Assembly: GCF_004522095.1 (NCBI RefSeq)
Contig: NZ_SPUI01000003.1
Span: 620,001-684,000 of the forward strand
Length of the DNA: 64,000 nt
Source: Nocardioides sp. 503
Lineage (GTDB): Bacteria; Actinomycetota; Actinomycetes; Propionibacteriales; Nocardioidaceae
Direction of reading: 5' to 3'
The notes under the pieces are model-generated. The model was given only the letters and a program-made list of their open reading frames with translations, was not told the DNA's origin and made no database searches. Both the position numbers and the translations under genes were made by a program. Positions 26,801 through 32,155 of the stretch are shown here, one piece after another; position 1 is the stretch's first letter, and each line of letters opens with the position of its first letter.

Positions 26801-27956
26801 CCGTCGCCTGCTCGGTGAGCAGCTCCAGCAGCCGGTTGCCCGGGGAGTACAGGTCAGTCAGGTGGGCGTCGAGCAGGGGCAGCTCGGCGTCCACGGCGCC
26901 CTCGGCGGCCAGGATCGCGGTCGTGTACTGCGCGAAGCCGGTGACCGCCTGGTTGCGCGTCAGCGCCGTCAGCTCGTCGAGGCCGGGGTCGCGGGTGACG
27001 ACCGGGGTCGCGTACGGCGCCTTCGTCTCGTCGGCCTCGGGGTTGCGCGTCCCGACGACGACGGCACCCGCGGCGGGGGTCAGGTCGCTGGTCAGGTCCA
27101 CCCGGATCGCCACGTCGTCCGCGCCGGGCAGCGTCTGGGTGGCGAACAGCTCGGCGGGGGTGGAGAAGCGCAGGTCCTCGGTCGTGATCGCGGGACGGCC
27201 GTTGGGGTCGCGCAGGCGCAGCACCGTGGTGGTGTCGACCGTGCCGGCACCGGCGCCCTGGAGCTCGACGAAGCCGTCGATGGCCGGGAACGCCGGGATC
27301 TGCAGCTCCTGGCCGCTCTGGGCCGAGCCGCCGTCGGCGCGGGTCCACACGTGGGTCGTCAGCTGGGACTCCCCCACGACCGAGAAGGTGCGCAGCGCCT
27401 CGGCGGCCGCGTCGTAGCGGATCCGGATCTGGCCCCGGAGACGACCGGCGAGCTCCCCGTCCAGCTCGGCCGCGCCGAACTGCAGCCGCTCGTCCTGGTA
27501 GCTGAGCGCGACCGGGACCGCCGCCTTGAGGTCGATGTCGAGCAGCCACTCGACGCTGCCGGCGGGGGCGCCGGGGAGGGGCTGGGTCTCGGTGAGCTCG
27601 AGCGCGGGGTCGGAGGCGAAGACGTCGTCCAGGGTGCTGAGGGTCGGGTTGGCGCCGGTCACGGCGTCGGTGACGTGCTGGCCGATGGCGGTCCGCAGCT
27701 GCAGGACGTCGCGCACGGACTGGTCGGTGAGGGGCAGGTCCGTGGCGAGGGCCGGCTGCTCGGCGGCCGCGCCGAGCGCGTTGCCGAGCTGGATCAGCCC
27801 GACGACGACCTCGGAGGCACCCTGGTCGGCCACCGCGGGGGCGGCGACGGCAGGGGCCGTCCCGGACAGCATGGAGGCCAGCAGGGCGGCGACCGTGGAG
27901 ACGGCGAGAGTCCCGCCGATGCGCCGGTTCCGGACGGGGGCAGGCACACGAGACAC
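17814..27956 (-). CDS. Giant secreted RTX calcium-binding repeat protein
   Basis: A 3380-residue predicted extracellular protein. Residues 1-39 form a Sec signal peptide ending in AVAAPAVA. Residues 40-1600 are a long beta-rich region with scattered Cys pairs and no domain I recognise. A TPTPTPTPTP linker near 1610-1635 follows, then a domain with a canonical EF-hand loop DPDNDGKIYSTE at 1843-1854 and a very hydrophobic stretch (VFFLTFYFSVDLFLF, about 1873-1888). From about 2018 to 3300 run dozens of GGxGxD nonapeptides, the RTX calcium-binding roll, broken by spacer islands. The last 75 residues are not RTX and hold two Cys. The start is GTG with GAGGA upstream. No LPXTG signal and no type I secretion genes are present. 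A surface or matrix adhesin role is inferred only. Confidence 0.85.
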   Translation of the reverse strand: MSRVPAPVRNRRIGGTLAVSTVAALLASMLSGTAPAVAAPAVADQGASEVVVGLIQLGNALGAAAEQPALATDLPLTDQSVRDVLQLRTAIGQHVTDAVTGANPTLSTLDDVFASDPALELTETQPLPGAPAGSVEWLLDIDLKAAVPVALSYQDERLQFGAAELDGELAGRLRGQIRIRYDAAAEALRTFSVVGESQLTTHVWTRADGGSAQSGQELQIPAFPAIDGFVELQGAGAGTVDTTTVLRLRDPNGRPAITTEDLRFSTPAELFATQTLPGADDVAIRVDLTSDLTPAAGAVVVGTRNPEADETKAPYATPVVTRDPGLDELTALTRNQAVTGFAQYTTAILAAEGAVDAELPLLDAHLTDLYSPGNRLLELLTEQATATITCGAADTSPPSGALRPGQVQYCQATTSGFTPQPGTIEWSSPDDGVTITGGGDDTVGTAPTANVAVEGGDGFPVLKVSFVSDGERHRARTLMGSVQDLAQAVAQLGLDGTLSYDPANRSLEVAVQEDRPAAEVTELQTGGSGSLAPLTGLTGLCQAKAGTVPRVCPRTGDRPDGAQYAEPESGQADVTTTGRAFGATFGIGLVPFAPAPAPGEEPAPEPVTYVKPGTDGVLYQVQDVSAQLAEDAAMVARIGFLQVDVDVADYALTTDEVAARVTVPTEDVAIDGGTVADAVDIRQLLGADPDQGAGDPVDPVTTRGLTATASLLVKDSAQRDESLTRPLNVEGTIDATWADLAPGRLPTVVTGGDYDRLRLLDLVPSRQGVMGDGSEDDTLVDTGADFYRQFGVDDQMPAGEREVTRQLYDQDPSDAENTVCTAFTVVDEHTLTCTAGTLTADGSMSAGHRYVINGDPEALRDVLIDDLAAVLTTYDSPAAALDSERTLPLVDLKPSEISAARVKLTDMLADVQAATTDETPDVDVSTMQAFADAVEHYLPAGTTDLGLAATGDRLELSTALSTPDVTSVVPLRVTAGDSEVRVLGGGVDEEGLAKRVAVPLKTSSRADVRLAVDLSDATSYVGNETTVEEKVSGFAATASQMKASLADLATEYGATQTRTGAPAGIAIGIGVRSETSPSSSAGDWIPIAGFRDSLEHKRSLNGPAQTCGGATGDDIAACIDLPLTTTPTPTTVQVALKAEDSSGGTGADLASQPLAYRFLTDGLAGLSRTLGDSLDGNLSGQSLPLVGTDLDAAAEIPDAVSSYVGAARTALTDVTVPETDSASSLATALTTALNGVTVQGLTIPDTTVTVTCGGACSGTDKVKDVSAVKAELKVEGSTSGDVGFEPGLAGIAISTNLEIPASTTWKLAVEVGIERGTGPYVVLDPASGEDAVSVLTAHVEASLPDYAADTCHDWDRSGKWEQKQSAAVTSKVVASKSPDATCIDAFVGKLPSVLVDRKAAAGEGTGLAADLTVRLTPGDAADSEHRVYLPALFDKLLGFATEAEGEGRLAVYFESYASKLGFFDVLGAIDLAWEDGEFAEAGLKFDQLQIDARTVYQALDTGYSKARKWLAPLNPVVDVLAKPIPVISDLSELVGGGEVSLMSILVKQHAAVGLIANLLQFQQLLARLPGAGTEAELVSLGAGVPGAFHLPAAQLGAGSCTKAVAKSAAGTTTPTPTPTPTPGTPAAPKPAKPPCDEASLSDIKKARAASAAVAPVAAGAPAGTPGTPAPAPAGKNVKKEMSKDVYFSLPSITVPVLEDSTQVYDLLLDAGDATMLYVDLGHAGASASIVRKFGPFAIGPVPVVASIGGTVGLDGRFAFGFDTKGLTRTIEAAEPGDVRGLPESSQSQVFSDGFYIDDLEDGEDVPEIQLTFTVQAGASISIGFAEAGIRGGVTLDLSLDAFDPDNDGKIYSTEFAGSASGPDCAFNVSSGIVFFLTFYFSVDLFLFSIEKEFDIVRSPRLKLFEFNCATVEPKLAIAAGNDLRLTMGSASGSRNAYPLTTDEQYTVRQMAPSGTSGTKVQVSAFNLVQDYTVPAGGRILADGLEGKDAVRLYPGQLLTVDGDTTTLQEIPFTVPATVTGGEGDDTLVTAGGSDDVRGGDGNDSIDVGAGADPVVSGGAGNDLIDGGQGRDIVSGGPGDDSVSGGPGGDQVNGDSGDDVIDGGVGALPTMIFPSTRPEVVGPLLDAGDLLVGGDGSDQVGGGDGSDVAVGGAFDTSATTWENTQKTKVFGVTESNVMQEVEVTVETVTVPTLDAARTECAAAGGATPEGHDSVTGGPDRDYIIGGAGADQLSGGAGDDLVCGRGGDDVLDGDGSDVVERLQGADEIRGGGGRDRLQGDGKDDDLHGDAGDDLARGGEGDDTIAGGEGRDLLVGQNGEDTLLGDDAGSTEAAIDSARSIVCGPTTSIVNGMVDLNGDLSGNNLDDGQLEGMEVVDGLVRDSTGASYTGILVGLVIADGKADLDGNGSIQGRNGSRTGDTGVADLASLTGAVGNGDCLLGGDGVDPRLDGQLGGDYVDAGAGDETNVHGGPGPDLVRGGDGPDTVHGDTGDDLVVGDAQADVLFGDAGDDTVRGGSDNDLIAGGGGTAGADDGADELLGDGGDDVLAGGNAALSRTAPADTAVAGVGVTLLATTASGTDDVAYGGYGVDWVFGQNGDDRVYGGPGDDVVEGGPGSDRVQGDDGADLLVGGSSTSGAVTLTRSGEGTPDGNDEVVGDEGVDHADGRDVMAGDNARLNPSATGPARARWARIRPGVEIVLFDPATTAPPAGATSAGDAMRGGGADDLILGQGGDDDIQGGDGADGIEGGADGDLIHGNLGADELLGGSWTAGSYDGGAGDTVEGDEGDDLVLGDNGTPVTDGSPYVRLLDAPAPGAVAPATTFGSDTLGGGPGDDRIFGQGGNDTAHGGDGQDAVEGDAGADTLWGDGGHDALTGGGSSNDGVISPTRVADGQRDGIDQMHGGLGDDVMAGDNARLDPTSRARADGTLLRSVLLFDVVTAAKPAAAGTGGADVMGGDDGRDLVFGQAANDRLLGGTGDDYLEGNAGDDTLGGDAGEDDLVGGGSVNTGAVITVDGASTVDRLLTPVTGTGDRSAAGLVDGNDALTGGDARDVLLGDNGRVTRDGPNTTLAGGASGVHVVRQVAMADERPGVWSGSDRLLGGLGDDDLYGQFDNTRTSRPKQPFLGQLVQGDILDGGEGDDALVGDQGVDVPTPAAALGAVDRTVSDSAGFIKELVRPAGTLVRVVTQTQPTLGGDDVVLGSAGADSVHSGAGNDVTNAGAGDDVVFAGDGADALWGGVGHDRLFGGAGSDVLDVKRRTQDAKVWQLVAPVEDTDRRRRTLNGVDVLFGGAGPDAFQADQGDEGGTRRVQGDRLIDWRGSINFYKLCESGFGLGKVQNLPTSSMTSALRQLALAGGSVGSAELSIPGSERVTTYPNQGSFVCETS
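18540..20335 (-). repeat. Five tandem super-modules within the RTX region
   Basis: An AGDNARL/LGDNG/AGGNAAL motif recurs at about 20320, 19950, 19590, 19240 and 18810, that is every 115-142 residues. Each is followed by a 30-60-residue spacer with a hydrophobic LFD-like strand, then GSD-x-LGGGxGDDxIFGQxGND and several GDxGxDxLxGG units, then a Ser/Gly-rich GGGSSN turn. The order is kept in every copy, so the RTX part grew by duplicating whole modules. Confidence 0.6.
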
Positions 27957-28092
27957 GAGAGATCCTCAGCTGGACGTCGACAGAAGAGGTCTCAGCACCA
28001 CTCCTCCCGCGAGTCAACTAGAACCGCGAGTGCACTACCGGCGAACCGCCAAAGAGGCGAGGTGGTCTAGCCCACCTCCGGGGGTGGGATCC

Positions 28093-28142
28093 GGGTCGTG
28101 TGCCGCCGGCAGCGCCAGGGCGCGTCCTGCGGCACACGACCC
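28093..28142 (-). terminator. Nested hairpin downstream of cysA
   Basis: Two perfect 14-base arms (28093-28106 and 28129-28142) enclose 22 bases that contain a second small stem, GCGCC-AG-GGCGC. It begins 18 bp after the cysA stop. No T run follows, so it may act as an mRNA 3' end stabiliser as much as a terminator. Confidence 0.6.
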
Positions 28143-28160
28143 GCCGTCGAACATGGGGCG

Positions 28161-29132
28161 TCAGACCGCCACCATGGCCGGGACCGTGGTCGCGCCCGAC
28201 GCCGCCGTGAGCCAGACCGTCGTCCCCTCCACGAGCTCGAGCTGGCGCGCGTGCGTGCGGGTGAGCACGACGGTCACGTCACCGCCCGCGGTGGCGACGG
28301 TGACCCGGACCTCGAAGCCCACGCGCAGCACGCGCGTCGCCGTGCCCTCGATGGCACCCGCGAGACCCGGGGTGACGGCGACCTCGATGTCGTGGGGCCG
28401 CAGGCGGACGTCCCCGAGCTGGGTGACCTCGCCGAGGAAGCCCATGACGAAGTCGTTGGCCGGCTCGTCGTAGAGCTGGTCGGGCGTGCCGATCTGCTCG
28501 ACCCGACCCTCGTTGATGACCACGATCTCGTCGGCGACCTCGAGGGCCTCCTCCTGGTCGTGGGTCACGAAGACGGTGGTCACGTGGACCTCGTCGTGGA
28601 GGCGGCGCAGCCAGTCGCGCAGCTCCTTGCGCACCTTGGCGTCGAGGGCGCCGAACGGCTCGTCGAGCAGCAGCACCTTGGGCTCCACGGCCAGCGCCCG
28701 GGCCAGCGCCATGCGCTGGCGCTGGCCTCCGGACAGCTGGGAGGGCAAGCGGTGCGAGAACTGCGAGAGGTGCACCAGCTCGAGGAGCTCCTCGACGCGG
28801 CGCTTGACCTCGTCCTTGGGCCGCTTGCGGATCTCGAGCCCGAACGCGACGTTCTTGGCGACGGTCATGTGCTTGAAGACGGCGTAGTGCTGGAAGACGA
28901 ACCCCACGCCGCGCTTCTGGGCCGGCAGCCGGGTGGCGTCGGTCCCCTCGATGTTGATGGTGCCGGAGTCGGCGCTGTCGAGACCGGCGATGATCCGCAG
29001 GAGCGTCGACTTGCCGCCGCCGGACGGGCCGAGCAGGGCGGTCAGCTGACCGGTGGGCAGGGACACGGAGACGTCGTCGAGGGCGACGAAGTCCCCGAAC
29101 TTCTTGGTGACGTTCTTGACTTCGATGCTCAT
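28161..29132 (-). CDS. cysA: Sulfate/thiosulfate ABC transporter ATP-binding protein
   Basis: The ATPase that drives sulfate uptake. The 323-residue protein has Walker [10 protein letters not shown] at about 35-43, Q-loop FVFQHYAVF near 79-87, signature [15 protein letters not shown] near 133-147, Walker [13 protein letters not shown] near 153-164 and the H-loop VTHDQEEA near 188-195. The C-terminal 80 residues (RLRPHDIEV onward) form the regulatory beta-domain of the CysA/TOBE type. RBS AAGGACC precedes the ATG. It is the last gene of the order sbp, cysT, cysW, cysA on the minus strand, and is 24 bp from cysW. Confidence 0.93.
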   Translation of the reverse strand: MSIEVKNVTKKFGDFVALDDVSVSLPTGQLTALLGPSGGGKSTLLRIIAGLDSADSGTINIEGTDATRLPAQKRGVGFVFQHYAVFKHMTVAKNVAFGLEIRKRPKDEVKRRVEELLELVHLSQFSHRLPSQLSGGQRQRMALARALAVEPKVLLLDEPFGALDAKVRKELRDWLRRLHDEVHVTTVFVTHDQEEALEVADEIVVINEGRVEQIGTPDQLYDEPANDFVMGFLGEVTQLGDVRLRPHDIEVAVTPGLAGAIEGTATRVLRVGFEVRVTVATAGGDVTVVLTRTHARQLELVEGTTVWLTAASGATTVPAMVAV

Positions 29133-29156
29133 GGTGGGTCCTTCGGGTCGAACGAG

Positions 29157-29966
29157 TCAGTGGGAGCGCTTGGGGCGCAGGAAGGCGACGACGACCAGGC
29201 AGGCGATGCTGACCAGGATCAGCAGGAACGACGTGGCGTACGCCGTCTGCTGCTGGAAGTTCTGGTACTTCGCCTCCACGACGAGCGTGGCGGTCTGGGT
29301 CTGCCCCGTGATGTTGCCCGAGACGATCTTGACGGCACCGAACTCGCCCAGGCTGCGGGCGAGGCTCAGGACGACGCCGTAGACGACCGCCCACTTGATG
29401 CTCGGCAGGGTGATGCGCCAGAACGTCTGGCGGGTGCTGGCTCCCAGGCTGCGCGCAGCCTGCTCCTGGTCGTCCCCGATCTCGTGGAGCACGGGGACCA
29501 CCTCCCGGATGATCAGTGGCAGCGCGACGAAGCACGTGGCCATGATCATGCCCGGCGAGTCGAAGATGATCTGGAAGCCGCGACTCTCCGCGGTCGGCCC
29601 GATCCAGCCGTCGCGCCCGTTGTAGACGAGCAGCAGGGCCAGTCCGACCACGACCGGCGAGACCGACAGCGGCAGGTCGATCAGCGCCGAGAGGACCCGC
29701 TTGCCGGGGAACTCGAAGCGCACGAGGAGCAGCGAGATGCCGACGCCGAAGACCAGGTTGATGATGACCGCCCAGACGGCGACCATCAGGGTCAGCCGGA
29801 GCGCACCCACGACCTGCTCGTCCGAGAGGGCCTCGGTGAGGTTGTCGAAGCCGGCGTCGAAGGTGTGCTGGACGACGAGCCCGACCGGCCAGGCGACGAG
29901 GAAGAAGACGTAGCCGACCGCGACCAGGCGCAGCAGCCACTTGACGGGCGTCGAGACCCTAACCAC
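29157..29966 (-). CDS. cysW: Sulfate ABC transporter permease
   Basis: One of the two membrane channel subunits of the sulfate importer. The 269-residue protein has six hydrophobic segments and the EAA loop near 165-190 (EQAARSLGASTRQTFWRITLPSI), which docks on CysA. The block GEFGAVKIVSGN near 210-221 is typical of CysW. The GTG start overlaps the cysT stop by 8 bp, so translation is probably coupled. The C-terminus ends in RPKRSH after the last membrane segment. Confidence 0.92.
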   Translation of the reverse strand: MVRVSTPVKWLLRLVAVGYVFFLVAWPVGLVVQHTFDAGFDNLTEALSDEQVVGALRLTLMVAVWAVIINLVFGVGISLLLVRFEFPGKRVLSALIDLPLSVSPVVVGLALLLVYNGRDGWIGPTAESRGFQIIFDSPGMIMATCFVALPLIIREVVPVLHEIGDDQEQAARSLGASTRQTFWRITLPSIKWAVVYGVVLSLARSLGEFGAVKIVSGNITGQTQTATLVVEAKYQNFQQQTAYATSFLLILVSIACLVVVAFLRPKRSH

Positions 29967-30837
29967 GGCGGGCCACCCGTCGCTGGACGAGGTCGAGCGC
30001 GACGATGACGACCAGGGCGACGACGAGCATCACCGAGGCCAGCGCCGCGGCCGAGCCGTTGTTGCCGTTCTCGATGAACGTCAGCACGCGCACCGAGACC
30101 ACCTCGGTCTCGAACGGCCGGTTGCCGCTCAGGAGCACCAGCGAGCCGTACTCCGAGATCGCGCGGGCGAAGGACAGCGCGGCGCCGGCGGCGATGGCCG
30201 GGGCCAGGCTGGGCAGGATGATCCGGCGCAGGATGGTGCCCCGGTTGGCGCCCAGCGAGGCCGCGGCCTCCTCGACGTCGGCCTCGAGCTCCTCGAGGAC
30301 CGGCTGCACGGTGCGGACCACGAAGGGCAGCGTGACGAACGCCAGCGCGAGCGTGACGGCGTTCTCCGTGAAGGCCCAGTGGATGCCGAGCGGGCTGTTG
30401 GGCCCGTAGAGCGAGAGCAGCACCAGCCCGGCGACGATCGTCGGCAGCGCGAACGGCACGTCGATGATGACGTCGAGCAGCCGCTTGCCCCAGAACTCGT
30501 CGCGCACCAGCACCCAGGCGATGACGGTGCCGATGACGATGTTGACGAGGGTCACGATGGCCGCCTGGCCGACCGTGAGCGTGACGGCGGCCCAGGTCTG
30601 GTCGTTGCCCAGGACCGAGAAGTAGCGGTCCCAGCCGCCCGAGCCGGCCGCGGCGATGACCGCGGACAGGGGGATCAGGACCAGCAGGCTGAACCAGATC
30701 ATGGCGATGCCCAGGCCGAGGCCGGCACCGCGGGTCAGGGTGTTGCGGGGGGTCGAGCGACGAACGCGCCGCGGCCGGCGTCCCTCAGGGGACGCCGGCC
30801 TGGCTACTTCACTCGCCCCGATGAGGGCAGAGGTCAT
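29959..30837 (-). CDS. cysT: Sulfate ABC transporter permease
   Basis: The other channel subunit of the sulfate importer, 292 residues. The first 35 residues are basic and polar, then six hydrophobic segments follow. The EAA loop reads EEAAASLGANRGTILRRIILPSL near 205-227, and AISEYGSLVLLSGN near 240-253 marks the CysT branch. Its ATG overlaps the sbp stop by ATGA. A perfect 12-bp hairpin lies inside codons 13-22, before the first membrane segment, which could lower translation of the permease relative to the binding protein. Confidence 0.92.
   Translation of the reverse strand: MTSALIGASEVARPASPEGRRPRRVRRSTPRNTLTRGAGLGLGIAMIWFSLLVLIPLSAVIAAAGSGGWDRYFSVLGNDQTWAAVTLTVGQAAIVTLVNIVIGTVIAWVLVRDEFWGKRLLDVIIDVPFALPTIVAGLVLLSLYGPNSPLGIHWAFTENAVTLALAFVTLPFVVRTVQPVLEELEADVEEAAASLGANRGTILRRIILPSLAPAIAAGAALSFARAISEYGSLVLLSGNRPFETEVVSVRVLTFIENGNNGSAAALASVMLVVALVVIVALDLVQRRVARRG
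30773..30800 (-). promoter_or_regulatory. Intragenic hairpin at the 5' end of cysT
   Basis: Perfect 12-base arms GGCCGGCGTCCC and GGGACGCCGGCC with a 4-base loop lie 37-64 bases into cysT. No T run follows. It is a candidate processing or pausing element between sbp and the permease genes. Confidence 0.4.
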
Positions 30838-31874
30838 TCCTCGTCAGCCGTTCCGGTCTGCTGCTGGAGCTCGGTGATGATGCCCAGCGGGTTGCCGTCC
30901 TCGCCGTCGCCGAAGAACTTGTCGGCGGCCTCGCCCCAGCCGTTGAAGTCGGTGTCCATGGTGAACAGCTTCTCCGGGGTGGGGAACGGGTCGGAGGGGT
31001 CGTTGGCGCCCTCGACCTCGTCGACCTCCACGCCGTCGACGACCGGACGGAAGCCGGACTGGGCGTAGTCGGCCTGGGCCTCGGGGGTGGTGATGAACTC
31101 CAGGAACGCCTTGGCGGTGTCGTCGGCGTCCTTGGTCACGGCGGCGGGGTTCTCGATGAGCAGCGTGTCCGGCGGAACGACGTAGTCGATGTCCGCGCCG
31201 CTCTGCTTGGCGAGGATCGCCTCGTTCTCGTAGGACAGGAGCACGTCGCCGGAGCCGTCGGTGAAGGCGGTCGTGGCCTCGCGGCCGCTGCCAGGGAGCG
31301 CGATGGTGTTGTCGAGGAGCTTGGTGACGAAGGCGCGAGCCTCGTCCTCGGTGCCGCCGTTGCCGGTGATGTGCGCCCAGGCCGCCAGGATGTTCCAGCG
31401 GGCGGAGCCGGACGAGCCGGGGTTGGGCGTGATGATGTCGACGCCGGACTTGACGATGTCGTCCCAGGTCTCGATGCCCTCGGGGTTGCCCTTGCGCACG
31501 ACGAAGACGACGACCGAGGACGTCGCGATGCCCTTGGTGGCGTTGTCCTTCCAGTCCTCGGCGACGAGGCCCTCGCCCACGAGGCGGGTCACGTCGGTCT
31601 CCAGCGAGTAGTGGACGACGTCGGCGTCCGCGCCGGACACGACGGCGCGGCTCTGGTCGCCGGAGGCGCCGTAGGAGGTCTTGAACGACACTCCGTCACC
31701 GTCGTCGGTGCCCTTGAAGTCCTCGAAGACGGGCTCGTTGGCCGCCTCCATCACCGAGAATGCGTTCACGCTGATCGTCTCGCCGGAGTCGCTACCGTTT
31801 GAAGTAGAGCACCCGGTCAAGGCCAGCACCCCGGTGGCTGCTGCAGCCACCGCGGCCTTGATCGTCTTCTTCAT
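30834..31874 (-). CDS. sbp: Sulfate-binding lipoprotein of the sulfate ABC transporter
   Basis: The extracellular solute-binding part of the sulfate importer. The 346-residue precursor has a lipoprotein signal peptide with lipobox LTGC (Cys22), then a SGETISVNAFSVMEAANEP segment and the typical sulfate-binding-protein features SYGASGDQSRAVVSGADADVVHYS (about 67-90), FVVRKGNPEG, and NPGSSGSARWNILAAWAH with the anion-binding Gly/Ser turn. GGAAGAG precedes the ATG by 5 nt. It is the first gene of the operon; a 7-base inverted repeat GTAATCC / GGATTAC frames the likely promoter at 31918-31953. Nothing in the sequence separates sulfate from thiosulfate. Confidence 0.93.
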   Translation of the reverse strand: MKKTIKAAVAAAATGVLALTGCSTSNGSDSGETISVNAFSVMEAANEPVFEDFKGTDDGDGVSFKTSYGASGDQSRAVVSGADADVVHYSLETDVTRLVGEGLVAEDWKDNATKGIATSSVVVFVVRKGNPEGIETWDDIVKSGVDIITPNPGSSGSARWNILAAWAHITGNGGTEDEARAFVTKLLDNTIALPGSGREATTAFTDGSGDVLLSYENEAILAKQSGADIDYVVPPDTLLIENPAAVTKDADDTAKAFLEFITTPEAQADYAQSGFRPVVDGVEVDEVEGANDPSDPFPTPEKLFTMDTDFNGWGEAADKFFGDGEDGNPLGIITELQQQTGTADEE

Positions 31875-32070
31875 CGTTTCTCTTCCTGTCGTGCCGAGGC
31901 ATGGAGCGCCGCGACGTGTAATCCAGTTATGTCGAGCAGAGTAGTCGGATTACGACGCTAAATGCGAATGCCACGTCGTGTGTCGCGCCTCACTGTCCAG
32001 ACCGGGAGATGGGCATGGCTGCCTGAGATCGCGGACTATCGTGGAGAGCCGTGAAGGGCTGACGTGCAAA

Positions 32071-32088
32071 ACTGAAACGTGTTCCAGT
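32071..32088. promoter_or_regulatory. Palindrome with AAC-NN-GTT core upstream of korA
   Basis: ACTG-x-AAC-GT-GTT-x-CAGT: seven of nine base pairs match. The inner 14 bases fit TNNAACNNGTTNNA, the form described for KstR-type sites. It overlaps the -35 region expected for the TAGCAT box at 32106. Confidence 0.4.
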
Positions 32089-32105
32089 TCTCGCGATGTC
32101 CCGAG

Positions 32106-32111
32106 TAGCAT
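32106..32111 (+). promoter_or_regulatory. -10 box of korAB
   Basis: TAGCAT, 44 bp before the GTG at 32156. It would give a leader of about 38 nt that contains GAAGG at ribosome-site spacing. Confidence 0.4.
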
Positions 32112-32155
32112 CGCGGGGCAGGTCCAGGTCAACGGTGGCAGTCGAAGGTGGCGCA

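Noticed and set aside
18249..28070. A 3273-codon open frame antisense to the giant RTX gene
   Set aside because: It is a by-product of the Asp/Gly/Val codon bias (GAC, GGC, GTC) read on the other strand; its translation is a low-complexity mix of Val, Gly, Ala, Arg and Asp with no signal peptide, ribosome site or domain.
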